In this document: in pieces, positions 15,267 through 22,982 of the stretch
How the letters are laid out: each line of letters opens with the position of its first letter
Position numbering within the stretch: the stretch's first letter is position 1
From: a virus
Virus record (IMG/VR): IMGVR_UViG_3300027741_000211
Location: 1 to 28,584 of that record
Direction: 5' to 3' (one strand)
DNA length: 28,584 bases
Notes under the pieces: generated by a model
Told to the model about the DNA's origin: nothing
Databases searched by the model: none
What the model saw: the letters and a program-made list of their open reading frames with translations, nothing else
Program-made: the position numbers and the translations under genes

Positions 15267-15992
15267 ATGACAATAGCAGTATGCGTGAGTGGAATATCAA
15301 GCCTTGTTCCTGAATATAAAAAAGTATTAGAACAAGCGAAGAAGGTATTTCCCTATGATTTTTTCTACCAACAATGGGATGGTTTTCCCAAGCCCGAAGT
15401 AGATAATTGTTTATATGTACCAGAACCTACATGGGATTATCATGTAGTAAGAGATGTCAAAATAAAACCCAATTGTGATATATATCTTCGCAGCGTTGCA
15501 AAAATAAAACGTAATTTAGAAAAATTTAAACAATTTCAACATTCTGCTAATCAGCAGCTAGGACATTATTATCTAGTAGAGTCCTTGCCAGAAAAATACA
15601 CAAAAATTATTAGAATGAGATTTGATTCTATTGTTTCGACCAAAATAGACTATGAAAAATATCTTAAAATGTTGGATGAAAATCATACAGTAGGATGGGG
15701 TTCTAAACTTGGCAAAGATTGTCCTGGACCGGGCACAGACAAAGACGTTGAAATAAGAAACAATAACGGAATTAGATGCCGTTGGCAAGTGTATGATCAA
15801 CTTATATTTCATAACAGATCGCGATTAAAAAATGTTTTAGAATTAAAAAAACAACAACAGCTTAATGGCAGCGAGTGGGGATGGTATCAAATACTACATC
15901 ATCAATGGGGAGATTTAAAATATTGTAATATACTAGGAGGAGTCTCGTTAGTGAAAGCCACACAACAACCATTACAATGGGACAAATTTTAA
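15267..15992 (+). CDS. Putative glycosyltransferase, tandem copy B
   Basis: A 241-residue paralogue of the gene just upstream: the two share MTIAVCVSGISS, F-x-QQW, EPTWDYHV, IIxxRFDxxVSTK, RCxWxxxDxLxFHxRxRLKNV, EWGWYQ and PLQWDxF. R-F-D is at 118-120. The 41-nt gap holds an ATAGGAT ribosome site. Clear divergence between copies (basic loop at 76-90, middle loop at about 150) argues for an old duplication with possible split in sugar or acceptor. The 3' end faces a minus-strand gene only 10 nt away. Confidence 0.6.
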   Translation: MTIAVCVSGISSLVPEYKKVLEQAKKVFPYDFFYQQWDGFPKPEVDNCLYVPEPTWDYHVVRDVKIKPNCDIYLRSVAKIKRNLEKFKQFQHSANQQLGHYYLVESLPEKYTKIIRMRFDSIVSTKIDYEKYLKMLDENHTVGWGSKLGKDCPGPGTDKDVEIRNNNGIRCRWQVYDQLIFHNRSRLKNVLELKKQQQLNGSEWGWYQILHHQWGDLKYCNILGGVSLVKATQQPLQWDKF

Positions 15993-16002
15993 AATTTTTT
16001 AA

Positions 16003-16815
16003 TTATAATATTTTAATGTCTTTTAAAATACTGACAGCCGCACCATTGGCAAATTCCAGAGGAGTAAATTGTTGATATGCTAAAGAATATAACCACTGGG
16101 TAGGATCAATATAAAATGGATCTTCTATTTCGGATAGGCTTCCAGATGCCATTGGCCAAGCAAAACTTTTTGGATCGCTAAAAACTGGCACACCTTCTAA
16201 TGTTGCTTCTATTGCGCTGATACTACAACTAGTCACACATGCCCATGCGTTCTGTAACTCTTGTTCTATAGGTACATCAGCCACAGCAGGACCAGATGTA
16301 CCAAACTTTCTAGGTTTTTCTCTTATCTTGATAGGTCGATCGGTATATTTTTTTATTTCTTTTATAGTGTCTTCTAACCAGTTAGTTTTTTTAAGATATA
16401 CATGTATACCCACACTGCTAGGACAAATAAGAATATATTCTCCTTGATTTGTATCTCTTGTTTTAATTTTTAAATTAAATCGATTAAATCTATCCGAAGG
16501 ACAATCTCTCCAATATCTAGCATGTATTTGTTTTTTACAAATTCTCCAATAATGATTGTCTTCTTTTAAATTATTATTATCAAATCTTCCAAAATAAGGA
16601 GTATCTGTGAACCAATAATCTAAATCTTTTTGTTCTAATTGATGTATAAGATCGATATTATTATTGACAAATCCCCAAAACATTGCTGGAGATTCTGCCG
16701 TCTTTTCTAGATTACTGTTTATTTTAACTTCTTCGGGCCAGTACTTTTTAATACCATTAAATATTTCCCAACATTTACTTTTGGTATTTTCTAAAGGTGC
16801 GTATATGTTTAACAT
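16003..16815 (-). CDS. KpsC/KpsS-like GT-B glycosyltransferase, paralogue 1
   Basis: A 270-residue minus-strand protein. The C-terminal half carries a pattern shared with three other genes of this window: a TDRPIKIR strand (158-165), ACVTSCSISAIEATLEGVPVF (split over 192-212), then SEIEDPFY, DPTQWLYSLAYQQFTPLEF and a Gly-Ala end. This resembles the donor-binding domain of Kdo transferases KpsC/KpsS and CDP-glycerol glycerophosphotransferases. The N-terminal half matches the gene at 17681 (YWFTDTPYFGR against FYFMDRPYWGE, and R-x-C/T-K motifs). No membrane segment. It lies 62 nt downstream of another minus-strand glycosyltransferase. Confidence 0.68.
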   Translation of the reverse strand: MLNIYAPLENTKSKCWEIFNGIKKYWPEEVKINSNLEKTAESPAMFWGFVNNNIDLIHQLEQKDLDYWFTDTPYFGRFDNNNLKEDNHYWRICKKQIHARYWRDCPSDRFNRFNLKIKTRDTNQGEYILICPSSVGIHVYLKKTNWLEDTIKEIKKYTDRPIKIREKPRKFGTSGPAVADVPIEQELQNAWACVTSCSISAIEATLEGVPVFSDPKSFAWPMASGSLSEIEDPFYIDPTQWLYSLAYQQFTPLEFANGAAVSILKDIKIL

Positions 16816-16877
16816 TTATATTATTTTATAGTATAATTATTAAAAGAACAACGGTAGTAAAAACCGTATTAACAACA

Positions 16878-17633
16878 TTAAATAATTTTTAAAACCGATA
16901 GATCTACTGATACTTCGGGGTATATTGTTTGTAGAACTTGCCAAATTTGTGTTCCTCTTCTGTGTTTTTTACCTCCAGCACAATGTAAAAAATAAATGTC
17001 ATTATAGTTAAATTTTTCTCCATTATTTTTATGATTCCATTGTTCACTCATATCTTCGTAAGCAACCTCGCTTTTAATAATACAATAATTTAAAAACATT
17101 CCGTCATCTATCTTGTTATCAGATAAATTTTTATAATCACTAATATAAGGTAACATCTGTTCTGAAGATGTTTTATTAAGCATGAATACTCCTGGCTGTA
17201 TACTTTTTTTTGCTATTAACTCACCCGGGATGTCAGACAACAATGGATTATTATGTGTTAACTTTTTAGCACTGTTTCCGTCGTTCAAACGAAATTTTAA
17301 ATAAGCTGCTCCTTTAAATGTTTCAAGATTATTGTATTTTTCAAATATATTTGGCGCATGTGGCAGAGCGAAAACATCACTGTCTACATATAATATTTGA
17401 TCATATTTGTCCCACCATGAGCGATCTGTCCATAGATCAAATCTTTCCCATGTTGGATGTTTAAATCCTAATTTAGGTTTGGTAATTTTAATATAATCTA
17501 TACCATGTTTTTTACAATATACTTGAAAACTATGACTAGAATACTGCTCTGCAGGACTGGCATAGAGATTATTGAAATTTGGTTGAGTATATAGTTTGGT
17601 ATCTATATAATATTGGATTATGAGATTCTTCAT
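16878..17633 (-). CDS. GT-A fold glycosyltransferase (GT8-like)
   Basis: A 251-residue minus-strand protein. The D-x-D motif is LYVDSDVFAL (D84, D86), preceded by a typical RFDLWTDRSWWDKYDQI helix-strand. The second metal-binding segment is YFLHCAGGKKH near residue 214-224. A motif GVFMLNK around 148-154 resembles the acceptor-side strand of GT8 proteins. The 62-nt gap to the next minus-strand gene holds only A/T-rich sequence. It diverges from the gene at 17681 with a 47-nt shared upstream region. Confidence 0.8.
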   Translation of the reverse strand: MKNLIIQYYIDTKLYTQPNFNNLYASPAEQYSSHSFQVYCKKHGIDYIKITKPKLGFKHPTWERFDLWTDRSWWDKYDQILYVDSDVFALPHAPNIFEKYNNLETFKGAAYLKFRLNDGNSAKKLTHNNPLLSDIPGELIAKKSIQPGVFMLNKTSSEQMLPYISDYKNLSDNKIDDGMFLNYCIIKSEVAYEDMSEQWNHKNNGEKFNYNDIYFLHCAGGKKHRRGTQIWQVLQTIYPEVSVDLSVLKII

Positions 17634-17644
17634 GGCAATCTTTA

Positions 17645-17652
17645 TATTTAAG
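17645..17652 (-). promoter_or_regulatory. Late-promoter-like motif on the minus strand
   Basis: Read on the minus strand this is CTTAAATA, identical to the motif before terminase. It ends 11 nt before the ATG of the minus-strand glycosyltransferase (17633). The rest of the divergent gap 17634-17680 is A/T-rich, and I see no clear ribosome site for the plus-strand gene at 17681. Confidence 0.3.
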
Positions 17653-17680
17653 CCGTAAAAAAATAAAATAATTAATAACG

Positions 17681-18496
17681 ATGATATATCTCAGTAAAAC
17701 CAACCGACCCGCCACAGAGAAATACATAACATGGGCGCAGCAAGGTTTACCAGGATCAAAGATTTTACCATACGATCAAGTGATACAACAACAAGATGCT
17801 GACAAAGTTGTATTAATGGGAATATTGAGAGGCACAAATATGGTGTATCAGTGGGCTCTAAAAAATAAGATTGATTTTTATTTCATGGATCGTCCTTACT
17901 GGGGAGAGAGTCGAAATAATCCTTATCTAATGAGAATAACCAAAAACAGTCATACAAAAAATTATTTAGAATCTAGACCAGATGACCGTTTTAAAAAATA
18001 TTTTCCATTTGACATAGAACCATGGAAAAAGAGTGGTCGCAAAATTGTAATATGTCCTCCTACACACAGCATGGCAGTTATGTTTGAACAAGAAGATTGG
18101 TTATCTAAAACTTTAAAAACTTTACGAGCAAATACTGATCGAGAGATAGTTGTGAGAAATAAAGGATATAATCCAGACAGCAAAATAGATGAGTTAGGTC
18201 GACTAATGCCAGGACCTAACGACAACGAAGACACAGCAACACCAATTGATTGGAATGACGCACATGCTATAGTAACATTTAATAGTAATATAACCATAGA
18301 AGCCACAGCAAGAGGCATACCTGTGTACACAGATGTTATGAATTCGTGTGCGCCTATAGCAGAGCACGATTTTTCAAAAATAGAAACACCTCGATATGCA
18401 GACAGAGAGCCTTGTTATTATTCTCTAGCATACGGACAATTCTCAGCTGAAGAAATGCAAAATGGGTGGGCATGGAGGATATTAGATGAAAGTTGA
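17681..18496 (+). CDS. KpsC/KpsS-like GT-B glycosyltransferase, paralogue 2
   Basis: A 271-residue homologue, on the opposite strand, of the protein at 16003-16815. Shared features are FYFMDRPYWGE, SRPDDRFKKYFPF, IVICPPTHSMAVMF, NTDREIVVR (151-159), HAIVTFNSNITIEATARGIPVY (split over 195-216), then KIETPRYADRE and YYSLAYGQFSAEEMQNGWAW. The N-S-x-x-x-x-E-A context followed by G-I/V-P-V is the donor-phosphate pocket of the family. The next gene overlaps by 11 nt and is a more distant member. Substrates are unknown; capsule, LPS or teichoic-type polymer transfer are all possible. Confidence 0.7.
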   Translation: MIYLSKTNRPATEKYITWAQQGLPGSKILPYDQVIQQQDADKVVLMGILRGTNMVYQWALKNKIDFYFMDRPYWGESRNNPYLMRITKNSHTKNYLESRPDDRFKKYFPFDIEPWKKSGRKIVICPPTHSMAVMFEQEDWLSKTLKTLRANTDREIVVRNKGYNPDSKIDELGRLMPGPNDNEDTATPIDWNDAHAIVTFNSNITIEATARGIPVYTDVMNSCAPIAEHDFSKIETPRYADREPCYYSLAYGQFSAEEMQNGWAWRILDES

Positions 18497-19469
18497 AATA
18501 TTTAGAAGGACAGTAAAAGATAGACGTCGAGGAGCCAGCTGGGAATTATTACAACACATGGCCGAAGGTATAAAAAAATCTGGTGACGAACCCGTGATTG
18601 TTAATGAAGCTCTCACAGGAGAGTGGCGCCAAGATGAAATGGAACCCACGGCACCAATTGGTTGTATGTTTGGTTACGGTGGTGACAAACAGATGCATCA
18701 CACCAAAGGCAGAAGGAGAGATCTTGTAGAGCGTGCCAAAAAGAAAGGTATCTATATTATCACATTTGACGGGGGTCTACTGAGCAGTTTTGGAAACACA
18801 GTGGATCATCCTAAACATCACTGGAGAGTGGCTCTATATTCTCCCATGAACAATGGAAATTTTTTATCAGATAACTCTCTGCCAGATCGTTGGGAAATGA
18901 TGAAAAGTTTATGGAATATTAAGAACGAGCCATGGAGGAAATCTAATCCAGAGGATCCAATACTGTTTGTATTACAACCTAAAGACAACTGGAGCATGAA
19001 TGAGTTAGATCCAATCGATTGGTTCAATGGAGTTTATAAAACACTGAGATCATTAACTTCTAGAAAATTTTTAGTAAGACCTCATCCTAATCATATGGCA
19101 GCAATAGCAGAAAGAGCAAAAGAATTTCCTAGTGATGTTGAGTTAGTGATAGGCCCTAAGTTTTTTTCTGGAGATAATAAAAAATTTTATAGATTCAATT
19201 TTCAAGAAGCAATTGCTAATTGTCATGCCGTGGTTACACACAATTCAACTGCCAGCACAGACAGTTGTGTGAGGGGCATACCCACATTTTGTACATCAGA
19301 TCTAGCAATATGTTGGACTGTGGCTAACAAAGACTTAACCAAAATAGAATCACCTGAATATCCTGATAGAACACAATGGTTGAATGACTTAGGATATAAA
19401 ATGTGGACCACAGAAGAAATTAAAGATGGCACAGTGTTTCGTAGATTCAAACAGAGAGTAGGATTATAA
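18486..19469 (+). CDS. KpsC/KpsS-like GT-B glycosyltransferase, paralogue 3
   Basis: A 327-residue member with a longer N-terminal half. Recognisable C-terminal blocks are FLVRPHPNHMA (about 196-206), CHAVVTHNSTASTDSCVRGIP (split over about 246-266) and KIESPEYPDRTQWLNDLGY, then WTTEEIKDG. VRPHP is the classic phosphate-contacting motif of the Kdo/glycerophosphate transferase fold. The N-terminal half (GCMFGYGG, IITFDGGLLSSFG) looks like an acceptor Rossmann domain. The start has a strong GGAGG 7 nt before the ATG, inside the previous gene. AsnB follows 1 nt downstream. Confidence 0.7.
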   Translation: MKVEIFRRTVKDRRRGASWELLQHMAEGIKKSGDEPVIVNEALTGEWRQDEMEPTAPIGCMFGYGGDKQMHHTKGRRRDLVERAKKKGIYIITFDGGLLSSFGNTVDHPKHHWRVALYSPMNNGNFLSDNSLPDRWEMMKSLWNIKNEPWRKSNPEDPILFVLQPKDNWSMNELDPIDWFNGVYKTLRSLTSRKFLVRPHPNHMAAIAERAKEFPSDVELVIGPKFFSGDNKKFYRFNFQEAIANCHAVVTHNSTASTDSCVRGIPTFCTSDLAICWTVANKDLTKIESPEYPDRTQWLNDLGYKMWTTEEIKDGTVFRRFKQRVGL

Positions 19470-19470
19470 T

Positions 19471-21189
19471 ATGTGTGGCATATATGGTATAACCAAACGA
19501 GACAGAGAATTTGTAGAAAAGTACATAAAGATTTGCGAACATCGAGGACCAGATGGACACGATATATGGAACGATGACTATGTTACTCTAGGACACAATC
19601 TTTTAAGCATAACAGATCAGCCCACAGTTTCTCATCAACCGTGGCGTACCGAGCGAGGCAACATATTAATCTATAATGGAGAGATCTTTAACTATTTTGA
19701 TCTAATAAAAAAATATACAGAATTTAAACCCAAGACCACATGTGACACAGAATTACTAGCATGGGGATTGGATCACTATGGTGAAAAATTTGTTGAGTAT
19801 ATTGATAGTATGCACGCCTTTGCTTATTATGATACTCAAACAAGACAACTGATATTAAGTCGAGACCACGCCGGAGTCAAACCTTTGTACTATGCCGAGA
19901 CAGCAGAAGGATTAATATTTGGTTCTGAAATAAAAGGCATGCTGGATCGAGTGCCTAACTCTAGAAAGATAGATCAGTTGGCAATCAGTTGTATGAGTCT
20001 CACAGGTATTAATGCCACTAGAAACACATTCTTTTCCAACATAAAACAACTGATGCCAGGAGAAACAATCATATACGACTGCACAAATAAAAGAATAAAA
20101 TCATCAGAAAGAATCTATATCACTCCTAGATCTAATTCTTCTTTTGATCCTGCAGAGTTTAGAGACAAAGTTAAAAAGACTGTGCAGATGTGCAGCATAG
20201 GACGAAGACAGATGGGGGTATTCCTCAGCGGAGGATTAGACAGCGGTGTGATTGCTTATGAGATGATGCAGCTACACGGAAACGTGAATACATTTACTAA
20301 TCGAATGAACCCTAATATTATAACAGACGAAGATCATAACAGCGATGCTGCTTGTGCAAAAATATTAGCCGAAAAAGAAAAGTTTAATCATACAGAAGTT
20401 GTGATTACTCCTGGAGATGTTATTGCAGCATGGGATAACAGTATCTACTTCATGGAGCAGCCTGTATATAATCCTAGCATGAGCATGTACTATCATACCA
20501 ATTGTAAATTATCTGAAGCAGGTACAATCATAACCATGGCAGGAGATATGGGCGATGAGATATTAGGGGGATATCCAAAGTATTGGAAGATGAAAGATGA
20601 AAAATTTAATTCGTGGAGCAGCATAATAGACAAGTGGTTGCAAAGAATAAAAAAACCACTAGTGGTAGGAGTACCAACTCTGCCAGCGCCTGTATTGAGA
20701 GACGAATTAATAAAATTATATCCTGATACTTTATGGAATCCAGCAGATCCGGTAGCATCTTATATGGCTCTTGATTGTGTGGCACAAGCACCAAACGAAT
20801 TCTTTGCTAGAAATGACAAGTATGGCATGGCAGTTGGTATGGAAGGTCGCTTTCCTTTAACCACAAAAATGTTTATGCAATACTGTCTAAACATACCAAC
20901 TAGTAATAAAATAGGAAAAGATAAACACGAGACTAAACTATTAACCAAACTTGCCTACAAAGGATTACTGCCAGATGCTATAATCAATAAAACAAAAACT
21001 GGGTGGACTGTGCCAATTGGACAGTGGTTAACTATGGGTACTAATAAAAACCTAAAAAACTTTTATATAAACAGCATGGGAGAAAAATCCACATTAAATC
21101 GAGTTACAGTGAGTCAAAAAGCAGGCAAAGCACTGGTTCCTGCATGGGTAATGCAAGACTGGATAAAAAAATATCAAATGACTTATTAA
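19471..21189 (+). CDS. asnB: Glutamine-dependent asparagine synthetase-type amidotransferase
   Basis: At 572 residues it is full length for the AsnB family. After removal of Met1 the N-terminal nucleophile is C2 (MCGIYGI). HRGPDG (24-29), the YNGEIFN loop (68-74) and D92 complete the class II glutaminase site. The synthetase domain has the PPi loop FLSGGLDSG (251-259) and a later GDMGDEILGGY. Reaction: ATP-dependent transfer of glutamine nitrogen to a carboxylate. In glycan clusters, relatives of AsnB amidate sugar uronates (for example WbpS-type proteins), so a sugar acid is at least as likely a substrate as aspartate here. It lies between glycosyltransferases. Late-type TAAATA follows its stop. 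Confidence 0.93.
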   Translation: MCGIYGITKRDREFVEKYIKICEHRGPDGHDIWNDDYVTLGHNLLSITDQPTVSHQPWRTERGNILIYNGEIFNYFDLIKKYTEFKPKTTCDTELLAWGLDHYGEKFVEYIDSMHAFAYYDTQTRQLILSRDHAGVKPLYYAETAEGLIFGSEIKGMLDRVPNSRKIDQLAISCMSLTGINATRNTFFSNIKQLMPGETIIYDCTNKRIKSSERIYITPRSNSSFDPAEFRDKVKKTVQMCSIGRRQMGVFLSGGLDSGVIAYEMMQLHGNVNTFTNRMNPNIITDEDHNSDAACAKILAEKEKFNHTEVVITPGDVIAAWDNSIYFMEQPVYNPSMSMYYHTNCKLSEAGTIITMAGDMGDEILGGYPKYWKMKDEKFNSWSSIIDKWLQRIKKPLVVGVPTLPAPVLRDELIKLYPDTLWNPADPVASYMALDCVAQAPNEFFARNDKYGMAVGMEGRFPLTTKMFMQYCLNIPTSNKIGKDKHETKLLTKLAYKGLLPDAIINKTKTGWTVPIGQWLTMGTNKNLKNFYINSMGEKSTLNRVTVSQKAGKALVPAWVMQDWIKKYQMTY

Positions 21190-21197
21190 ATTAAATA
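21190..21197 (+). promoter_or_regulatory. Late-promoter-like motif
   Basis: ATTAAATA begins at the asnB stop and ends 4 nt before the ATG at 21202. There is no Shine-Dalgarno sequence in the 12-nt gap. Confidence 0.38.
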
Positions 21198-21201
21198 GAA
21201 T

Positions 21202-22110
21202 ATGAAGATCAAAGTAATCACTTCGTACAAGCCAGGCACATGGGGAGAATATTCCGGCAGAGGAATACAAAGTATAGCAGACCAGTGGCCGAAAGAAGTA
21301 GATTTAATAGTTTACCTTGAAGAATCCAAGCCCGATTATGATCATCCTAGAATACAGTGGATAGACCTTAATGCTGCTGAACCAACTCTTGTTAATTTTA
21401 AAAATAAACATAAGAATGATCCCGTAGCTTGTGGAGAATTGCAAGAAATATTGGGAGGAGTTAGAAGATCTGCAGCACTAGAAAAGCAAGGAGGATTAGA
21501 TAAAAATAAAGGATCTTATCTATGGGATGCTGTTAGATTTAGCAATAAAGTTTTTTGTGTGGTTAATGCTATTAAAAATTCTAAAGAATACGATTATATT
21601 ATTTGGGTAGATGCTGATACATTTACGTTTAGACCTATCCCAATAGAATTTCTTGAGAATCTTTTACCCAAAAAAACCATGGTTACATATCTAGGCAGAG
21701 AAAGAGTCGCACTTAACGATGGAGGCAAATATCCAGAATGTGGTTTTGTCGGATATAATTTGCAACATCCTAACATACAAGAATTTATTGCAGAATGGGA
21801 AAAATTATACATCAGCGATGAACTCTTTAAATTGCTAGAATGGCATGATAGTTTTGTATTTTGGCAGTTGGTAAAACAGTTTCAAAAAAAATACAACATC
21901 TCAGTGAATGATATAGGTTATGCTAAAAATGTAAAAGGACATCATGTTTTTGTTAACAGTGAATTAGGTCTTTACATGGATCATATGAAAGGCAAAAGAA
22001 AAAAATTAGGCAGCAGTGCTAAAAACGATTTAAGACCTCCCATGAAAGATTCTCCAGCAAATATACAGGAAATTGATTATTGGAAAAAGGCTCCTCCTGT
22101 ATTAAAATGA
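21202..22110 (+). CDS. GT-A fold glycosyltransferase
   Basis: A 302-residue protein. YDYIIWVDADTFTF supplies the D-x-D (D137, D139). ECGFVGYNLQHPN (about 179-191) is the acceptor-side strand, and WHDSFVFWQLV (about 214-224) supplies a catalytic-region Asp as in GT8/GT-A families. A late MDHMKGKRKK segment (about 259-268) gives the possible third metal ligand His. N-terminal VITSYKPGTWGEYSGRG is typical of the first strand and nucleotide loop. It overlaps the next gene by ATGA. Sugar donor is unknown. Confidence 0.8.
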   Translation: MKIKVITSYKPGTWGEYSGRGIQSIADQWPKEVDLIVYLEESKPDYDHPRIQWIDLNAAEPTLVNFKNKHKNDPVACGELQEILGGVRRSAALEKQGGLDKNKGSYLWDAVRFSNKVFCVVNAIKNSKEYDYIIWVDADTFTFRPIPIEFLENLLPKKTMVTYLGRERVALNDGGKYPECGFVGYNLQHPNIQEFIAEWEKLYISDELFKLLEWHDSFVFWQLVKQFQKKYNISVNDIGYAKNVKGHHVFVNSELGLYMDHMKGKRKKLGSSAKNDLRPPMKDSPANIQEIDYWKKAPPVLK

Positions 22111-22982
22111 AAATATCTATATTTCCACAATTTGGTAGTTTAAATTCTAAACCTGTATTTGATGCGTTGATTAGACATTTAAAAGAAAAAAATGAAAAAA
22201 TATATATCAACGAGGATCGAGATTGCGATGTGGCAATAATCTGGTCTGTGTTATGGGCCGGGCGAATGGCAAAAAATTTATCAATATGGGAAAAGTTTAG
22301 AGCAAATAATAAACCAGTAGTGGTACTTGAAGTGGGAGGACTAAAGCGTAATCTTACATGGAAAATAGGAATTAATGGGATCAATAGAGATGCAGATTTT
22401 GCAAACCAGGAGTTTGATAGCAATAGATGGCCCCTTTTTAATTTAGAGATGCAACCATGGAGAAAAGACGGTGAGCACGTAATAATATGTGGACAACATG
22501 ATAATAGTCAGCAGTGGGCAGGCAAGCCGTTGATGTCAACATGGATAGTGAAACAGATTGAAGAAATTAGAAAATACACAGATAGAGAAATTATAGTAAG
22601 ACCACATCCTAGAAATCTTTTTCAAATAGATTGTAAACAATTTAAAAATGTAAAATTAATAGTGCCAAAATATGATAACAAAACCTACGATGATACAGAC
22701 TATAAAAAAATATTAAAAGATGCATGGGCAGTTGTTAATTATTCCTCTAATCCAGGTATAGAATCTGTTTTGAACGGCAAGCCTGTTTTTGTGAGCGAGT
22801 CAAGCCTGTGTTATGAAATTGGTAACAATGATCTATCAAAAATTGAAAATCCAAATATGCCGGATAGACAAAATTGGGCTAATAAATTATCTTATACAGA
22901 ATGGACCACACAAGAAATTAGAGATGGGTTGCCATGGCAAAGAATTAGAAAAAGATTGGAAGAAAAATACATCAAATCATGA
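22107..22982 (+). CDS. KpsC/KpsS-like GT-B glycosyltransferase, paralogue 4
   Basis: A 291-residue protein. The ATG at 22107 is preferred over an upstream TTG (22080) because it overlaps the previous stop as ATGA and gives a natural first strand (MKISIFPQFG). The C-terminal half has REIIVRPHPRNLF, AWAVVNYSSNPGIESVLNGKP (split), KIENPNMPDRQNWANKLSY and WTTQEIRDGLPWQRIRKRL, closest to the paralogue at 18486. The N-terminal half (CDVAIIWSVLWAGRM, VVVLEVGGLKR) is a Rossmann acceptor domain. It overlaps the next gene by 4 nt. Confidence 0.7.
   Translation: MKISIFPQFGSLNSKPVFDALIRHLKEKNEKIYINEDRDCDVAIIWSVLWAGRMAKNLSIWEKFRANNKPVVVLEVGGLKRNLTWKIGINGINRDADFANQEFDSNRWPLFNLEMQPWRKDGEHVIICGQHDNSQQWAGKPLMSTWIVKQIEEIRKYTDREIIVRPHPRNLFQIDCKQFKNVKLIVPKYDNKTYDDTDYKKILKDAWAVVNYSSNPGIESVLNGKPVFVSESSLCYEIGNNDLSKIENPNMPDRQNWANKLSYTEWTTQEIRDGLPWQRIRKRLEEKYIKS

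Larger units (their letters stand above)
14503..15992 (+). repeat. Tandem gene duplication
   Basis: Two adjacent genes in the same frame of reference and orientation code for homologous proteins over their full length. The first 20 nt of each gene are almost identical, and identity falls off downstream. Confidence 0.8.

Noticed and set aside
15993-16002. Possible intrinsic bidirectional terminator between convergent genes
   Set aside because: The region is a mix of A and T runs with only weak A-T pairing and no G+C stem; too weak to call.
22080-22106. TTG start upstream of the fourth GT-B paralogue
   Set aside because: It would overlap the preceding gene by about 30 nt, while ATG 22107 gives an ATGA overlap and a typical first beta strand.
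22019-22423. 134-codon open frame on the minus strand
   Set aside because: Antisense to two well-supported glycosyltransferase genes, with no recognisable motif.
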